NCBI GenBank assembly: GCA_005116835.1
Contig: SWDM01000012.1
Span: 1 to 36,453, forward strand
From: Nitrospira sp.
GTDB taxonomy: Bacteria; Nitrospirota; Nitrospiria; Nitrospirales; Nitrospiraceae
Length of the DNA stretch: 36,453 bases
Direction of reading: 5' to 3'
This document shows, in pieces, positions 23,877 through 31,033 of the stretch. The notes beneath the pieces are model-generated. The model was not told the origin of the DNA. It ran no database searches and saw only the letters and a program-made list of their open reading frames with translations. Within the stretch, counting starts at the first letter, position 1. Every line of letters begins with the position of its first letter. A program made the position numbers and the translations under genes.

Positions 23877-25400
23877 TTAACGTTGAACGATTCTAGAGAA
23901 AAGCGCACGAATTGCCATTCGATAACTCTCCCGGCCAGCCCAGTTATATAGAACGGCATCGCTAATATCTATGAATTCTTCGACCTCTCCCTCCACAGGA
24001 GCCTCTCTGATTCTGAGAAAGTCGTGGATAGTTGTGTCTGAAATAGCCCGTTTCGAGTAAAACTTATAGGCAACATCTGGTGGAGTATGTACAAACAGCA
24101 GGCCCAGTGGCGTTGGATTAGCGAGCTTCTTTAGGTGTTCCAGTGTACTTTTTTGGCGAATTCCATCTATAAGAATTTTGGGGCATGACAGCGCTGTTGC
24201 CTCTTCCCACATGGCTTCTGCAAGAAGTCGTGGTCCATTTTCTGTGTTGATGAAATCCCATGCAAGATCCTGAAATTCTTCTCGTGGAGTCCTGGGGACC
24301 GGTGGCACTCCCAATATTCTGGCTAGCACTTTCCCGCTATTGACCTCCTGGTACCCGAAGTCTCTCTTGAGGACATTTGTTGTTTCAGACTTCCCGCTGC
24401 TGACTCTTCCAAGCACACACAAGATATGAGGTGGATTCAGGGGATTTCTCCGCCTAATGACATAAGCAGGTAGTGTGCGAACTTGTCTCGGGAAAAACTC
24501 GCGCAAGCACAGTTGCGACCAATATTCATAGTCCCATAATGACAGTTCTGAGGGTTTTACCCATCTGAGGCGGGTGATAGACTTTTCACCTCGTAGAGGC
24601 CGTTGCCATGCTGGGTCATTGCTAGTCTCGTAAATGATGATAAAGGCAAAATGTCTTCTCCCCGCAGGAGATGAGTCATCATTTAATAACCCAACAATTC
24701 TCAAGCCATGGCGAGTGCGAAGACGTGCAATATCCTTTTCTGGAAGTTTAATTTCTTCCGAGAGTTCACGAACGGCATTGTCGATCAATCCCAAGTCACG
24801 AATGCTAAAAAGCGTCCGATCTACCTCTGCCACGTGACCGCCAAACCCTACACATTCACTACCACGAAGAAAATCTTCTACTCTGTTGTAGGTTCCTCGC
24901 TTGAAAGCCAACAGTCGGCTTTTTCGTGACACCATAATGTAGGTAAGGATTTGCTTATGTTCATTATCTCCTTCTGCTTGAAGTCTTGGGACGTGATTGC
25001 AAACATCTGTATGCAAGAGGTCACGAGCTGTCTGTTTCCACTGCTTCCGAATGCCCTGGAATCGACCTCGCTTGTCAAGCCAAGTCGAGGGAAAAACTAA
25101 CACTCTTTCAGAGGTTTTAGGTGGTTGAAGTGGTGGCGCATCGTAAATCGTTTGTGGACCATCAAGTAGATGCCGAAGATAGAAGAGGCCGGGTCCTGTG
25201 CGAATAAAAATGGATTTCTCACCAGATGCTCTAATATGCACACTCAACTTAGACTTCATCGTCTGATAGGGTGTTTTGCCAGCGATTTTGTCTGAGAAGA
25301 GTTTTTGCTTTAGTGCAAGATTGACTAGCTGCCTTGCCGATAGCGGGCGCATTTCGGCTTCGAGCAGTTTCCTTGCCACTATTAAGAACTCGCTTTTCAT
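23877..25400 (-). CDS. Three-domain protein: HARE-HTH + Nudix (COG4112-like) + P-loop kinase
   Basis: 507 aa. Residues 1-78 are a HARE-HTH domain (LSARQLVNLALKQKLF, GKTPYQTMKSKLSVHIRASG, FIRTGPGLFYLR), the winged helix found in RNA polymerase delta, restriction enzymes and chromatin proteins. Residues about 145-290 resemble the predicted NUDIX phosphoesterases of COG4112: HKQILTYIMVSR, VGFGGHVAEVD, AVRELSEEIKL (Nudix-type REL-x-EE, lacking the last Gly) and VGLLNDDSSPAGRRHFAF. Residues about 322-507 are a P-loop kinase: ILCVLGRVSSGKSETT (331-338), KILIDGIRQKSTLEHL and LLFVHTPPDVAYKFYSKR, similar in order to dephospho-CoA and deoxynucleotide monophosphate kinases. The start overlaps the adenine methyltransferase stop (ATGA). 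The domains suggest making, checking or phosphorylating a modified nucleotide. Confidence 0.8.
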   Translation of the reverse strand: MKSEFLIVARKLLEAEMRPLSARQLVNLALKQKLFSDKIAGKTPYQTMKSKLSVHIRASGEKSIFIRTGPGLFYLRHLLDGPQTIYDAPPLQPPKTSERVLVFPSTWLDKRGRFQGIRKQWKQTARDLLHTDVCNHVPRLQAEGDNEHKQILTYIMVSRKSRLLAFKRGTYNRVEDFLRGSECVGFGGHVAEVDRTLFSIRDLGLIDNAVRELSEEIKLPEKDIARLRTRHGLRIVGLLNDDSSPAGRRHFAFIIIYETSNDPAWQRPLRGEKSITRLRWVKPSELSLWDYEYWSQLCLREFFPRQVRTLPAYVIRRRNPLNPPHILCVLGRVSSGKSETTNVLKRDFGYQEVNSGKVLARILGVPPVPRTPREEFQDLAWDFINTENGPRLLAEAMWEEATALSCPKILIDGIRQKSTLEHLKKLANPTPLGLLFVHTPPDVAYKFYSKRAISDTTIHDFLRIREAPVEGEVEEFIDISDAVLYNWAGRESYRMAIRALFSRIVQR

Positions 25401-26227
25401 TTTTGCGGATCGAGGATCAGGAGGTATTCGTGAACAGTCCTGCGCGCATCAGCGGATGCGCTTACTAAACTCTTTCTCGTGAACCGCCTTGCGGTGAATT
25501 CACTGTACAGCTTGCGAATGCTTGGATGATAGGCATTACTAACAATGACCAGAGCACCGCGCTTGTATGCCCGAAGCGCAGCGGCTGCCAATCGCTCTTG
25601 ATCTGACCAGGAAAAATTCCTCTCATTGTATCGAACGAATCCATTATTCTCGTGTGCAACAGTATAAGTTGGATCGCAATAAACTGCATCGCCTTTGACT
25701 GCCATATCTACCATAGGCTCGAAGTCTGATATCTTGAGTGCCACACCTTGCAGAGTTTTTGAGCCGGAAGTAATCAGGTTGTCTCTCCATAAGGGGGTGG
25801 GCGTTCTGTCACCGCCACCATATGGAACGTTGAATTGTCCCTCTTTGTTCAATCGATAAATTCCACCAAATGCGGTTCGGTTAAGATAAAGGAACTGAGC
25901 AGCTTGCTTGATTTTACATGCCGGATTGCTCGTTCGAACCGAGTAATATTCTTTTGAAGTAACCGGGATCCTCTTGAGATGAGCTAGGACTTTAACTGGC
26001 TGATCTCTAACTCGGCGATAAACATTAACTAGATCAGAGTTGATGTCAGACAGGGTTGCACGTGTGGGATGTAGTGCGAAGAAGACCGCACCACCTCCCA
26101 AGAAAGGTTCAAAGTATTGGCCTTGCAGTCGAGGCTGCAAGAATTTAGCTATTGTCTGTGCAAGCCAACGTTTCCCTCCAGGCCATTTCAAAAATGGCTT
26201 TGTGACAGCTTCATCTATTTTTTGCAT
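25397..26227 (-). CDS. DNA adenine methyltransferase, D12 class (Dam-like)
   Basis: 276 aa. KPFLKWPGGKRWL (11-22) is the SAM-binding motif X/I region. YFEPFLGGGAVFFAL (39-52) is motif I. SDINSDLVNVY is motif II. FLYLNRTAFGGIYR is the D12 hallmark. AVYCDPTY (181-188) is motif IV, in the DPTY form instead of DPPY. N6-adenine methylation, often of GATC, is expected; the target is not readable. First gene of the five-gene operon, with a 4-bp overlap to the next. No restriction endonuclease gene is seen. It may mark self-DNA, or act on DNA or nucleotides inside the defence system. Confidence 0.88.
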   Translation of the reverse strand: MQKIDEAVTKPFLKWPGGKRWLAQTIAKFLQPRLQGQYFEPFLGGGAVFFALHPTRATLSDINSDLVNVYRRVRDQPVKVLAHLKRIPVTSKEYYSVRTSNPACKIKQAAQFLYLNRTAFGGIYRLNKEGQFNVPYGGGDRTPTPLWRDNLITSGSKTLQGVALKISDFEPMVDMAVKGDAVYCDPTYTVAHENNGFVRYNERNFSWSDQERLAAAALRAYKRGALVIVSNAYHPSIRKLYSEFTARRFTRKSLVSASADARRTVHEYLLILDPQK

Positions 26228-26991
26228 ATGTCATATCTCTTCTTCATTCAAGGGAACTCTTCCGGATCACAGAAATAGGGGCATTGTACTTATTAAAGAC
26301 CTTCCTGGCTACGACACTACCTGCGTCGACCGAGCTATGCTCCCTGTCTTTCCCTCGGCATTTGAGGAGAGGTCTGGTAAGGTCCCATACTGCTTTCTCC
26401 ATTGTTTTCCTTCATTGTGCGAGGAAGCTATTCTCGTATCAAGACACCCATGTTGCTCCAATTGTGGCCTTCGAACGAGTCCATTCTGAGGGCGCGCGCT
26501 CTGGGAGCTCTGGTGCAGCCTGGGTGTCCTGTCACTCCTTCTTATTCTCTCTGCTCCCCCTAGTATTGAAGGGGGTGGCCAAGGTTGCCCTCTACTGCGC
26601 GCATCGGACGAGCACATTCTTATCGTGCGCGTTCTGCGAGCAAGGAGGGTACCTGGCCGCTCCCTATCCCACTCTTGCATCTCCTTCTCCACCCCCCGTA
26701 CGATACAAATTCCTTGTAACCCCTTGGCTTTCTAACAGTTTCTTGTCATCCGCGGCATCGCAAAGGACACGGTCTGAAAGCGGATTGAGTTCTCGAAGGG
26801 CGAACGGGCCTCCAACGCTTTTTTCGAGCTCGATTCAGCGGAAGAATCCAAGTTGCTCGCCGTGATGGCTGAGGCTGAGCGGGGAGAGACGACCATCGCA
26901 GCGGACTTCTTGAAACAGATTCGCCGGTCCTGAGCGGTCCGTTCCCTCTCTCCGCTTCCCAGACCTTCAGAGTCCGGCTATAATACCGACC
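26228..26991. repeat. Repeat-rich spacer right of the defence operon
   Basis: About 760 bp with no intact gene. From about 26430 to 26820 it is built of pieces also present at 28500-29077, among them 'acacccatgttgctccaa', 'agtattgaagggggtg', 'gccaaggttgccctc', 'gcgagcaaggagggta' and 'gtaaccccttggctttct'. Two CCCC...GGGG hairpins are included. The left 200 bp (26228-26430) should carry the operon promoter; no clear -35/-10 pair was fixed. Confidence 0.6.
26778..26933 (+). pseudogene. Remnant of a small KGERAS-type gene, start lost
   Basis: A frame of 51 codons, KRIEFSKGERASNAFFELDS then AEESKLLAVMAEAERGETTI and AADFLKQIRRS, ends at TGA 26931-26933. A TGA directly precedes it and the expected start ATG reads AAG, so it has no start before an internal GTG/ATG. 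The first 12 codons match MRIEYSKGERAS at 29042-29077, which lies in the same repeat context and does have an ATG. The family is unknown to me. It resembles small antitoxin-like acidic helical proteins. Confidence 0.5.
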
Positions 26992-27183
26992 ATGGAATCC
27001 ATCAAATATATCTACTGGCAGGATCAAGACCATTGGCTTGGCTACTTGCAGGACTACCCCGATTACTGGACGCAAGGGGAGTCGCTTGAAGACCTGCAAA
27101 CCCATCTTCGCGATCTCTACCTTGACCTCATCAGCGGCAAAGTCCCCGAAGTGCGGAAGCTTGCTGAGCTGACACTCCAGTAA
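26992..27183 (+). CDS. hicB: HicB-family antitoxin
   Basis: 63 aa: IKYIYWQDQDHWLGYLQDYP then DYWTQGESLEDLQTHLRDLY, the short HicB form with its partial RNase H-like fold (three strands and a helix). HicB binds and silences the HicA mRNA interferase. A hicA-like frame follows directly but is broken (next entry). Weak ribosome site. In many genomes this short HicB type stands immediately before a HicA of about 60 aa, as here. Confidence 0.8.
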   Translation: MESIKYIYWQDQDHWLGYLQDYPDYWTQGESLEDLQTHLRDLYLDLISGKVPEVRKLAELTLQ

Positions 27184-27358
27184 AGCGCAAAACCTCATCT
27201 GGCAACTTGAAGCCAACGGTTACGTGCTTGTTCGCCACGGTGGAAAGCACGATTGGTATCACAATCCCGTCACGAATGTTTCCCAGCCGGTACCTCGTCA
27301 CACCGAGATCAATGAACACCTTGCAAAGTGCATTCTCAAGATACTGAGCAATCCCTAA
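27182..27358 (+). pseudogene. hicA: HicA-family toxin, frameshifted at its start
   Basis: From 27194 the frame reads LIWQLEANGYVLVRHGGKHD then WYHNP...SQPVPRHTEINEHL and AKCILKILSNP, ending at TAA 27356-27358. This is a clean HicA: the double-stranded RNA-binding-like fold with the catalytic histidine region G-G-K-H-D. The expected start, K-R-K-D-L-I, lies in another frame: AAGCGCAAA is followed by ACCTC where GACCTC is expected, so one base is missing near 27191. In the readable frame a stop lies at 27170-27172 and no start codon follows until an internal GTG. Either true decay or a sequencing error in a run of A. Confidence 0.75.
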
Positions 27359-27697
27359 TCTGCACGACGCGACGGTCGAATTCTCGACCGAGCATTCTAT
27401 GCTCCCCTCTATCCTGTATTAGGAAAGAGGCTGGGCGTTTTCCCAATATGCGCGCAACTTTCCTACCTGCCAACCCACTGGCACGTCGAGACGTGCATGA
27501 CCCCAGGCGAGGGGAGTCCGTGACCGCGCGCGTCCAACGAGGGCCTTCTGAGGCCGCGCATTGCGCGAGCACATAAGATCATCAGGCTCCATCCCCTCTA
27601 CTGCTCTGCGAGCAAGGAGGGTATCTGGCCACTTGCTTCCCGCTCTTACATCCCAATATAAACGGTGAAACTCTCGGGTGTTGCTGCGACTAGCAGG
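27359..27697. repeat. Spacer with dispersed-repeat copy
   Basis: No gene. From about 27515 it matches 13183-13375, and in part the repeat units at 26.58-26.67 and 28.62-28.68 kb (GCGCGCGTCCAACGAG, GCGAGCAAGGAGGGTA). The block is always attached downstream of the helical-protein gene or its relic. Confidence 0.6.
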
Positions 27698-28027
27698 TCA
27701 GCGTCCGGCTCGTGCTGCGACGGCGAAGTGGAGGAAGTAGCGGTCCAGGCTGGCCAGATCGCTATTGTATGCGGAGCCCCCTGTCATCGCATCACACAGC
27801 AACTCGCGCACACGGGTGAGTTCTTTCCTGCGCCCTTTCCAGCGGGCATCCCCGATCGTCAGGTCAAGCAGCTCTAATGCGCGGATAAAGGCCTTTTCAG
27901 ATAGAGAGGCATCTTTCCCCTGCCAACGATGTGCGCGTGCCACATCGCTCCCGACATTCGCCAGCTGTTCCACGAGCGGCAAGGTCTGCCATCGACCGGC
28001 CGCGAGATTCGCATGAACCTGTGACAT
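27698..28027 (-). CDS. Small helical protein paired with DUF5674
   Basis: 109 aa, nearly all helix: LPLVEQLANVGSDVARAHRW, SLSEKAFIRALELLDLTIGD, RRKELTRVRELLCDAM, LASLDRYFLHFAVAAR. I have seen this type next to DUF5674 proteins, but I know of no assigned function. The four-helix outline resembles HEPN/MNT partner proteins; no R-x4-6-H ribonuclease motif is evident. GAGGGG precedes the ATG at 28027, 5 bp after the DUF5674 stop, so the two are cotranscribed and coupled. A decayed copy of both genes is at 13.4 kb. Confidence 0.72.
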   Translation of the reverse strand: MSQVHANLAAGRWQTLPLVEQLANVGSDVARAHRWQGKDASLSEKAFIRALELLDLTIGDARWKGRRKELTRVRELLCDAMTGGSAYNSDLASLDRYFLHFAVAARAGR

Positions 28028-28032
28028 GCCGG

Positions 28033-28380
28033 TTACCCCTCGACCAATCGATTGACGATTATGGTGATGGTGTTACGGATCTCGGTATTTTCGACGTATC
28101 GAGAACGGTTCCCACCAGACGGGCGCACATTGATCATAGAATCGAACTCGATCCATTCGGGAAGCGGACGTTCCGGATAGAGGTTGATTCCCCACAAGTT
28201 CTTTTGGACTGACCCCTGATCGAGGAGCATGGCCTCTTCGTCAGAATGGAGTTCTCCGCCGATCGCCATAATACCCTGATCTACATCGACGACCGCCTTG
28301 ACCATATCTCCAAACTGCTGCTTCGCCATGTCGTTCAGCTCGCGCCGGGTCACAGCATCTCGAATGATTCTGATGTCCAT
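28033..28380 (-). CDS. DUF5674 family protein
   Basis: 115 aa. Typical for the family: MDIRIIRDAVTRRELNDMA at the start, VKAVVDVDQGIMAIGGELHS then DEEAMLLDQGS, NLWGINLYPE, EWIEFDSMINVRPSGGNRSR, and a final helix NTITIIVNRLVEG. Function unknown. The invariant D, E, H and R residues and the small size suggest an enzyme or RNA-binding protein, and the pairing with a small helical protein looks like a toxin-antitoxin arrangement (inference). The ATG follows GGAGAG by nine bases. First gene of the pair. Confidence 0.8.
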   Translation of the reverse strand: MDIRIIRDAVTRRELNDMAKQQFGDMVKAVVDVDQGIMAIGGELHSDEEAMLLDQGSVQKNLWGINLYPERPLPEWIEFDSMINVRPSGGNRSRYVENTEIRNTITIIVNRLVEG

Positions 28381-29089
28381 TCTGTCGGTCTCTCCGCGTT
28401 GGAGGAATCAGCAGGCACGATTGCGGATTGTGCCCAGCCCTGTCAATAAGAAACTTCCGTCGCGTCTGTTCGCGATAATCTCATCGGATGGCTACCTGTC
28501 CTTCTCCATCTATTCCTTTTCCCCAGTATTGAAGGGGGGTGCCAAGGTTGCCCTCGACTGCGTACTCCACCTCCCGCTCAGTATTTGGAGGGAGGGCACC
28601 CATGTTGTTCCAACTGCGCGCGTCCAACGAGGCCCTTCTCAGGGCGCACGTTCCACGAGCAATGAGGGCACCTGGCCTCTCCTTTTCTTCTTTCTCTCCC
28701 CCTCCACATTGTAGGGGGACAGCCTGGCTGCTTGAGCGGGCATCAGGGACTTGTTGAGTCCGCCGTTGCCGAACGGTAGCGGCCTGCCATCGGCAGGTGG
28801 TGGCGCTGTTCGCCGTTCCATTCAAGCGTCGCTTGGAATGGAACAAGTTGCGCTGCCAAGCGGCAGTGAGGCTTACGGCGGCCAACAAGGCCCTGGCTTT
28901 AAGCGAAAGTAGCCAGGCTGTCCCTTGCCTCACACTCTTGCTTCTGCTTCTCCCTGCCTCGTACAATGCCCCCGTAACCCCTTGGCTTTCTGACTGTTTC
29001 GGGTCACTTTCGCGTTCGAGCGATAGAAGGAACAGATCTACATGCGGATCGAGTATTCCAAGGGCGAACGGGCTTCAAAGGAGCTGATT
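28381..29089. repeat. Repeat-rich spacer before the radical SAM genes
   Basis: About 700 bp. 28381-28478 is the shared promoter side of the DUF5674 module (also at 13541-13640). 28500-28740 and 28940-29077 repeat the 26430-26820 block. It contains hairpins CCTGCC-ATC-GGCAGG (about 28784-28799) and GTTCCATTCAAGCG...CGCTTGGAATGGAAC (about 28814-28842, one bulge). 29042-29077 keeps the first 12 codons of the KGERAS small gene, here fused by chance in frame to the radical SAM gene. Confidence 0.55.
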
Positions 29090-30940
29090 ATGCTCCAACG
29101 TGAAGCCTCCGAAGCCACCAGTGGCCGGAAGATGAAGGTGCTGCTCATCTACCCGCCTGACTGGTTCCCCTCCGAACCCTATTTGAGCCTTCCCTCCCTC
29201 ACCGCCGTCCTCCGCCAGGCCGGCCATACCGTCATCCAAAAAGACATCAACCTTGAGATGTGGGACTGGTACTTCAGCGAGGACTTTTTGAAGAAAGTCC
29301 TGCGCCGTGTACCGCCGCAACTCGACCGGCTCAGGAAGCTGTCGAAGAAGCGTGATTTGAGCGCTGAGGAGATGGATTTGCAACTGTCCCTCTGCGACCT
29401 GACCAGGCAGCGGATCGACGAGTTGATTAAGAAAGCGGAGATGGCAAAGGCGATCATCCGTGGAGAAACATTCTACGATATCGACAGGTTAGAGTGGGCG
29501 ATTCAAGTCTTCCGCGAAGTTACTTCGGTGATCTCGATGGTCTATGCCCCGGCCAGGATCTGTATGCCGCCGATGGAGACGGATCTATCCTATAAAGTCT
29601 TCGTGTCGTCCGAAGTCATGGAGGCGGTGAACGATACCCAGGTGAATGTCTACCGAGACGTGTTCGAGCATCTGGTGAAGCCGGTGATTGAGCAGGAACA
29701 ACCAGATGTGGTTGGCATCTCCATAGTCTTGCAGCAGCAGATGTTTTCCTCCATGACCTTCTGTGCTCTCATCAAGCAACACTTCCCCCACATTCACGTC
29801 ACGATCGGTGGGAACACGGTGACACGCCTGCGCGATGTGCTGCCTCAGTCGCCCCTGTTCCAATATTTCGACAGCGCCGTGGTTTATGAAGGGGAGACGG
29901 CCTTTGTACAGCTGGTCTCTGCGGTGGGGGCGAAGCGGAGTCTCTCGGACGTGCCCAACACCATCTATAAAGACGCCACCGGCGTCCATACCTCGGCAAC
30001 CAGCTATGCAGAAGATCTGGCGACGCTGCCGCCGCCGGATTTCGACGGCTTGCCGCTCGATAAATATTTCGTGCCGACGAAAATTCTTCCCTATTTGGCG
30101 ACCCGAGGGTGCTACTGGGGCCGCTGCGAGTTCTGCGACCATGGCGAGGGCTATACGGCAGGCTACCGGTCGAAGAAGATCCAGGACATTCTGGCCGACA
30201 TCACCTATCTCCGTGACAAATACGGGGCGAAGCAATTCCACTTCACGGATGAGTCTTACCCGCCGGCACTCTTCCGCAAGTTGGCGCGCGGTTTAATTGA
30301 GAGCCAGATGGGCATCGTCTGGACGACGCATATGCGGTTCGAGAAGAGCCTACTGGACGATCAAGTCTGGCAGGATGCGAAGGAGTCCGGCTGCAAGTAT
30401 CTCCACTTTGGCTATGAGTCGGGGAACGAGCGCGTCTTGAAGCTGATGGACAAGGCGACGACGACAGAGATCATGACGAAACATTTGCAGCTGACGGCTG
30501 ACGCGGGCATTTGGAACCACTGCATGGGCTTCTTCGGTTTCCCTGGCGAGACGAAGGAGGAGGCCTGGCAGTCGGTGCAATTCCTGGAGCAGAACAAGGA
30601 CTATGTGCATTCGCTGGGCTTCGGCACGTTCGACCTGGGCCGGCATAACCCCGTGGCGAAGCATCCGGACAAGTGGGGCGTGACCGCCTACAAGAACCCC
30701 GAGTGGGATTTGGCGCTCGACTACTACTATACGGTGAAGGATGGGATGAGCATCGAAGAGGCGGAGCGGGTGTTCCAGGAATTCGAACGGAAGCACAACC
30801 CTGGCTGGGACCTGCGCCTGTTCATCCGTGAATACATTTTTCTCTACATCGCACGGTTCGGGCTGCAGAAGTTGCCGGACCTACAATATCAGGCGGCGAA
30901 GATTGTGGGCGCGGCGCCGTCGCTGGCAGGGAAGATGTAA
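29090..30940 (+). CDS. B12-binding-type radical SAM protein A
   Basis: 616 aa from the ATG at 29090. AAAGGAG at 29078-29084 fixes this start, although the frame is open from an ATG at 29042. The N-terminus MKVLLIYPPDWFPSEPYLSL then PSLTAVLRQAGHTV is the opening of a cobalamin-binding Rossmann domain. It resumes after a helical insert at DVVGISIVLQQQMF...HVTIGGNTVTRL; the DxHxxG cobalamin ligand is not seen. The radical SAM site is RGCYWGRCEFC (C341, C346, C349; C-x4-C-x2-C spacing), with DESYP, HFGYESGNERVL and FFGFPGETKEEA following. The substrate is unknown. Paralogue of the next gene, with 93 bp between. Confidence 0.85.
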   Translation: MLQREASEATSGRKMKVLLIYPPDWFPSEPYLSLPSLTAVLRQAGHTVIQKDINLEMWDWYFSEDFLKKVLRRVPPQLDRLRKLSKKRDLSAEEMDLQLSLCDLTRQRIDELIKKAEMAKAIIRGETFYDIDRLEWAIQVFREVTSVISMVYAPARICMPPMETDLSYKVFVSSEVMEAVNDTQVNVYRDVFEHLVKPVIEQEQPDVVGISIVLQQQMFSSMTFCALIKQHFPHIHVTIGGNTVTRLRDVLPQSPLFQYFDSAVVYEGETAFVQLVSAVGAKRSLSDVPNTIYKDATGVHTSATSYAEDLATLPPPDFDGLPLDKYFVPTKILPYLATRGCYWGRCEFCDHGEGYTAGYRSKKIQDILADITYLRDKYGAKQFHFTDESYPPALFRKLARGLIESQMGIVWTTHMRFEKSLLDDQVWQDAKESGCKYLHFGYESGNERVLKLMDKATTTEIMTKHLQLTADAGIWNHCMGFFGFPGETKEEAWQSVQFLEQNKDYVHSLGFGTFDLGRHNPVAKHPDKWGVTAYKNPEWDLALDYYYTVKDGMSIEEAERVFQEFERKHNPGWDLRLFIREYIFLYIARFGLQKLPDLQYQAAKIVGAAPSLAGKM

Positions 30941-30962
30941 TGGATACCGTAAGGGGTAAGGG

Positions 30963-31028
30963 GTTAGGCGTAAGGGGTGAGGATGTGATTCCGGAATCGC
31001 GCCTGACGCCTCACGTTTCACGCCTAAC
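30963..31028. repeat. Inverted repeat between the radical SAM genes
   Basis: GTTAGGCGT (30963-30971) pairs with ACGCCTAAC (31020-31028), and GTGAGG pairs with CCTCAC inside. The words (GTAAGGGGT, GCCTCACGTTTCACGCC) belong to the same degenerate family as 33364-33483. There is no T tract, so a REP-like element is more likely than a terminator. Confidence 0.55.
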
Positions 31029-31033
31029 GAACG

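Noticed and set aside
25642-25700. DPTY instead of DPPY as proof that the adenine methyltransferase is dead
   Set aside because: All other motifs are intact, and I believe DPTY forms occur in this D12 subgroup, so activity cannot be excluded from this alone.
26309-26692. 127-codon minus-strand frame and 193-codon plus-strand frame over the same DNA
   Set aside because: Both overlap repeats on opposite strands and neither resembles a protein; typical chance frames in GC-rich repeats.
28740-28900. attC-like or group II intron-like structured site with nested hairpins
   Set aside because: No GTTRRRY/RYYYAAC core pair and no integrase or reverse transcriptase; only simple hairpins of dispersed-repeat style.
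28481-28966. 161-codon open frame on the minus strand
   Set aside because: Runs through the dispersed repeat block and hairpins; its peptide is low-complexity and Arg/Ala-rich, and similar frames recur in the other repeat copy.
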